Of a stretch of DNA of 64,000 nucleotides, positions 63,739 to 64,000 are shown in pieces. Numbering within the stretch: position 1 is the stretch's first letter; each line of letters begins with the position of its first letter. Origin of the DNA: Bolinopsis microptera (taxonomy: Eukaryota; Ctenophora; Tentaculata; Lobata; Bolinopsidae); NCBI RefSeq assembly GCF_026151205.1, contig NC_087078.1:15641118-15705117 (forward strand), read 5' to 3'. Both the position numbers and the translations under genes were made by a program. The notes beneath the pieces were generated by a model. That model was not told the origin of the DNA and did no database searches. It was given only the letters and a program-made list of their open reading frames with translations.

Positions 63739-63876
63739 CTATTTTGAGTATTATTTACAGAAAGTGTAGTTGAGAAACTTTCAAGGACTGCACATCACGT
63801 GACACGGTCTGACGTGCTAGCTAGACGGCACGTACTGCAAACAGACCGCAGTACGAGATGTTGGAGTGTCTGGTCC

Positions 63877-63927
63877 GAGCTAGACGGCACGTAATGCATC
63901 TCGTAATGCACTACGTGACGTCTAGCT
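63877..63927. repeat. Short inverted repeat near window end
   Basis: GCTAGACGGCACGTAATGCA faces TGCACTACGTGACGTCTAGC; a related direct copy of the left half occurs at about 63820. Function unknown. Confidence 0.55.
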
Positions 63928-64000
63928 GGGGTCTTAACAACGTACTGCATGTTGGGATCGTTTGTAACGCTGGAGAACAAAATGTTCATGGAACAGGATT

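Noticed and set aside
63795-63989. Minus-strand open frame at the window end as an upstream MYCBP2 exon
   Set aside because: It overlaps inverted repeats, lacks MYCBP2-like residues and has no good splice donor; the first secure exon is 63576-63738.

Overview
The window is animal nuclear DNA: AT-rich, with spliced genes, long repeat-filled introns and no prokaryotic organisation. It is dominated by one minus-strand gene, an orthologue of MYCBP2 (PAM / Highwire / RPM-1), the giant RCR-type E3 ubiquitin ligase of neurons. I traced 46 coding exons between 63738 and 484. Reading phase agrees at every junction, giving about 6.8 kb of coding sequence (about 2,266 codons). Both ends of the gene lie outside the window: the N-terminal start is beyond 64000, and the DOC and RING regions lie before position 1. 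The exons read in order through a Cys-rich insert, the RCC1-like propeller, PHR1, a helical region, PHR2, an ESxHPY-type beta domain, a filamin repeat, an SH3-like module, a UBA-like helix, a paired zinc-binding module and the start of the C-terminal helical region.

Six shorter, intronless coding units sit inside MYCBP2 introns. The 13.8 kb intron 7863-21676 holds a four-EF-hand calmodulin-like gene (plus strand) and a head-to-tail pair of large PLP-dependent decarboxylase genes (minus strand). The 8.2 kb intron 28051-36248 holds a duplicated rhodopsin-like GPCR pair (plus strand), one intact and one a pseudogene. The 11.6 kb intron 45084-56677 holds an SLC35G-type EamA transporter (plus strand). 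All six have an AG splice-acceptor-like dinucleotide 2 to 6 nt before the start codon. This suggests spliced-leader trans-splicing, or short 5'UTR introns.

The rest is intron and mobile DNA. It includes a 3.2 kb foldback element with a telomere-like loop (1676-4888) and a giant palindrome (47821-52768) interrupted by a second, TTAA-flanked palindrome (47844-49201). Two composite elements with long G/C runs at their tips lie at 22082-26808 and 40057-43163. There are also a satellite of about 180 bp, several 6-18 bp arrays, a tRNA-derived SINE, LINE remnants and small MITEs.

Organism: an early-branching metazoan is the best guess, possibly a hydrozoan cnidarian. The grounds are the bacterial-style long decarboxylases in an animal gene context, divergent intronless GPCRs, probable trans-splicing and the intron-rich MYCBP2. 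This is inference; nothing in the window fixes the species.
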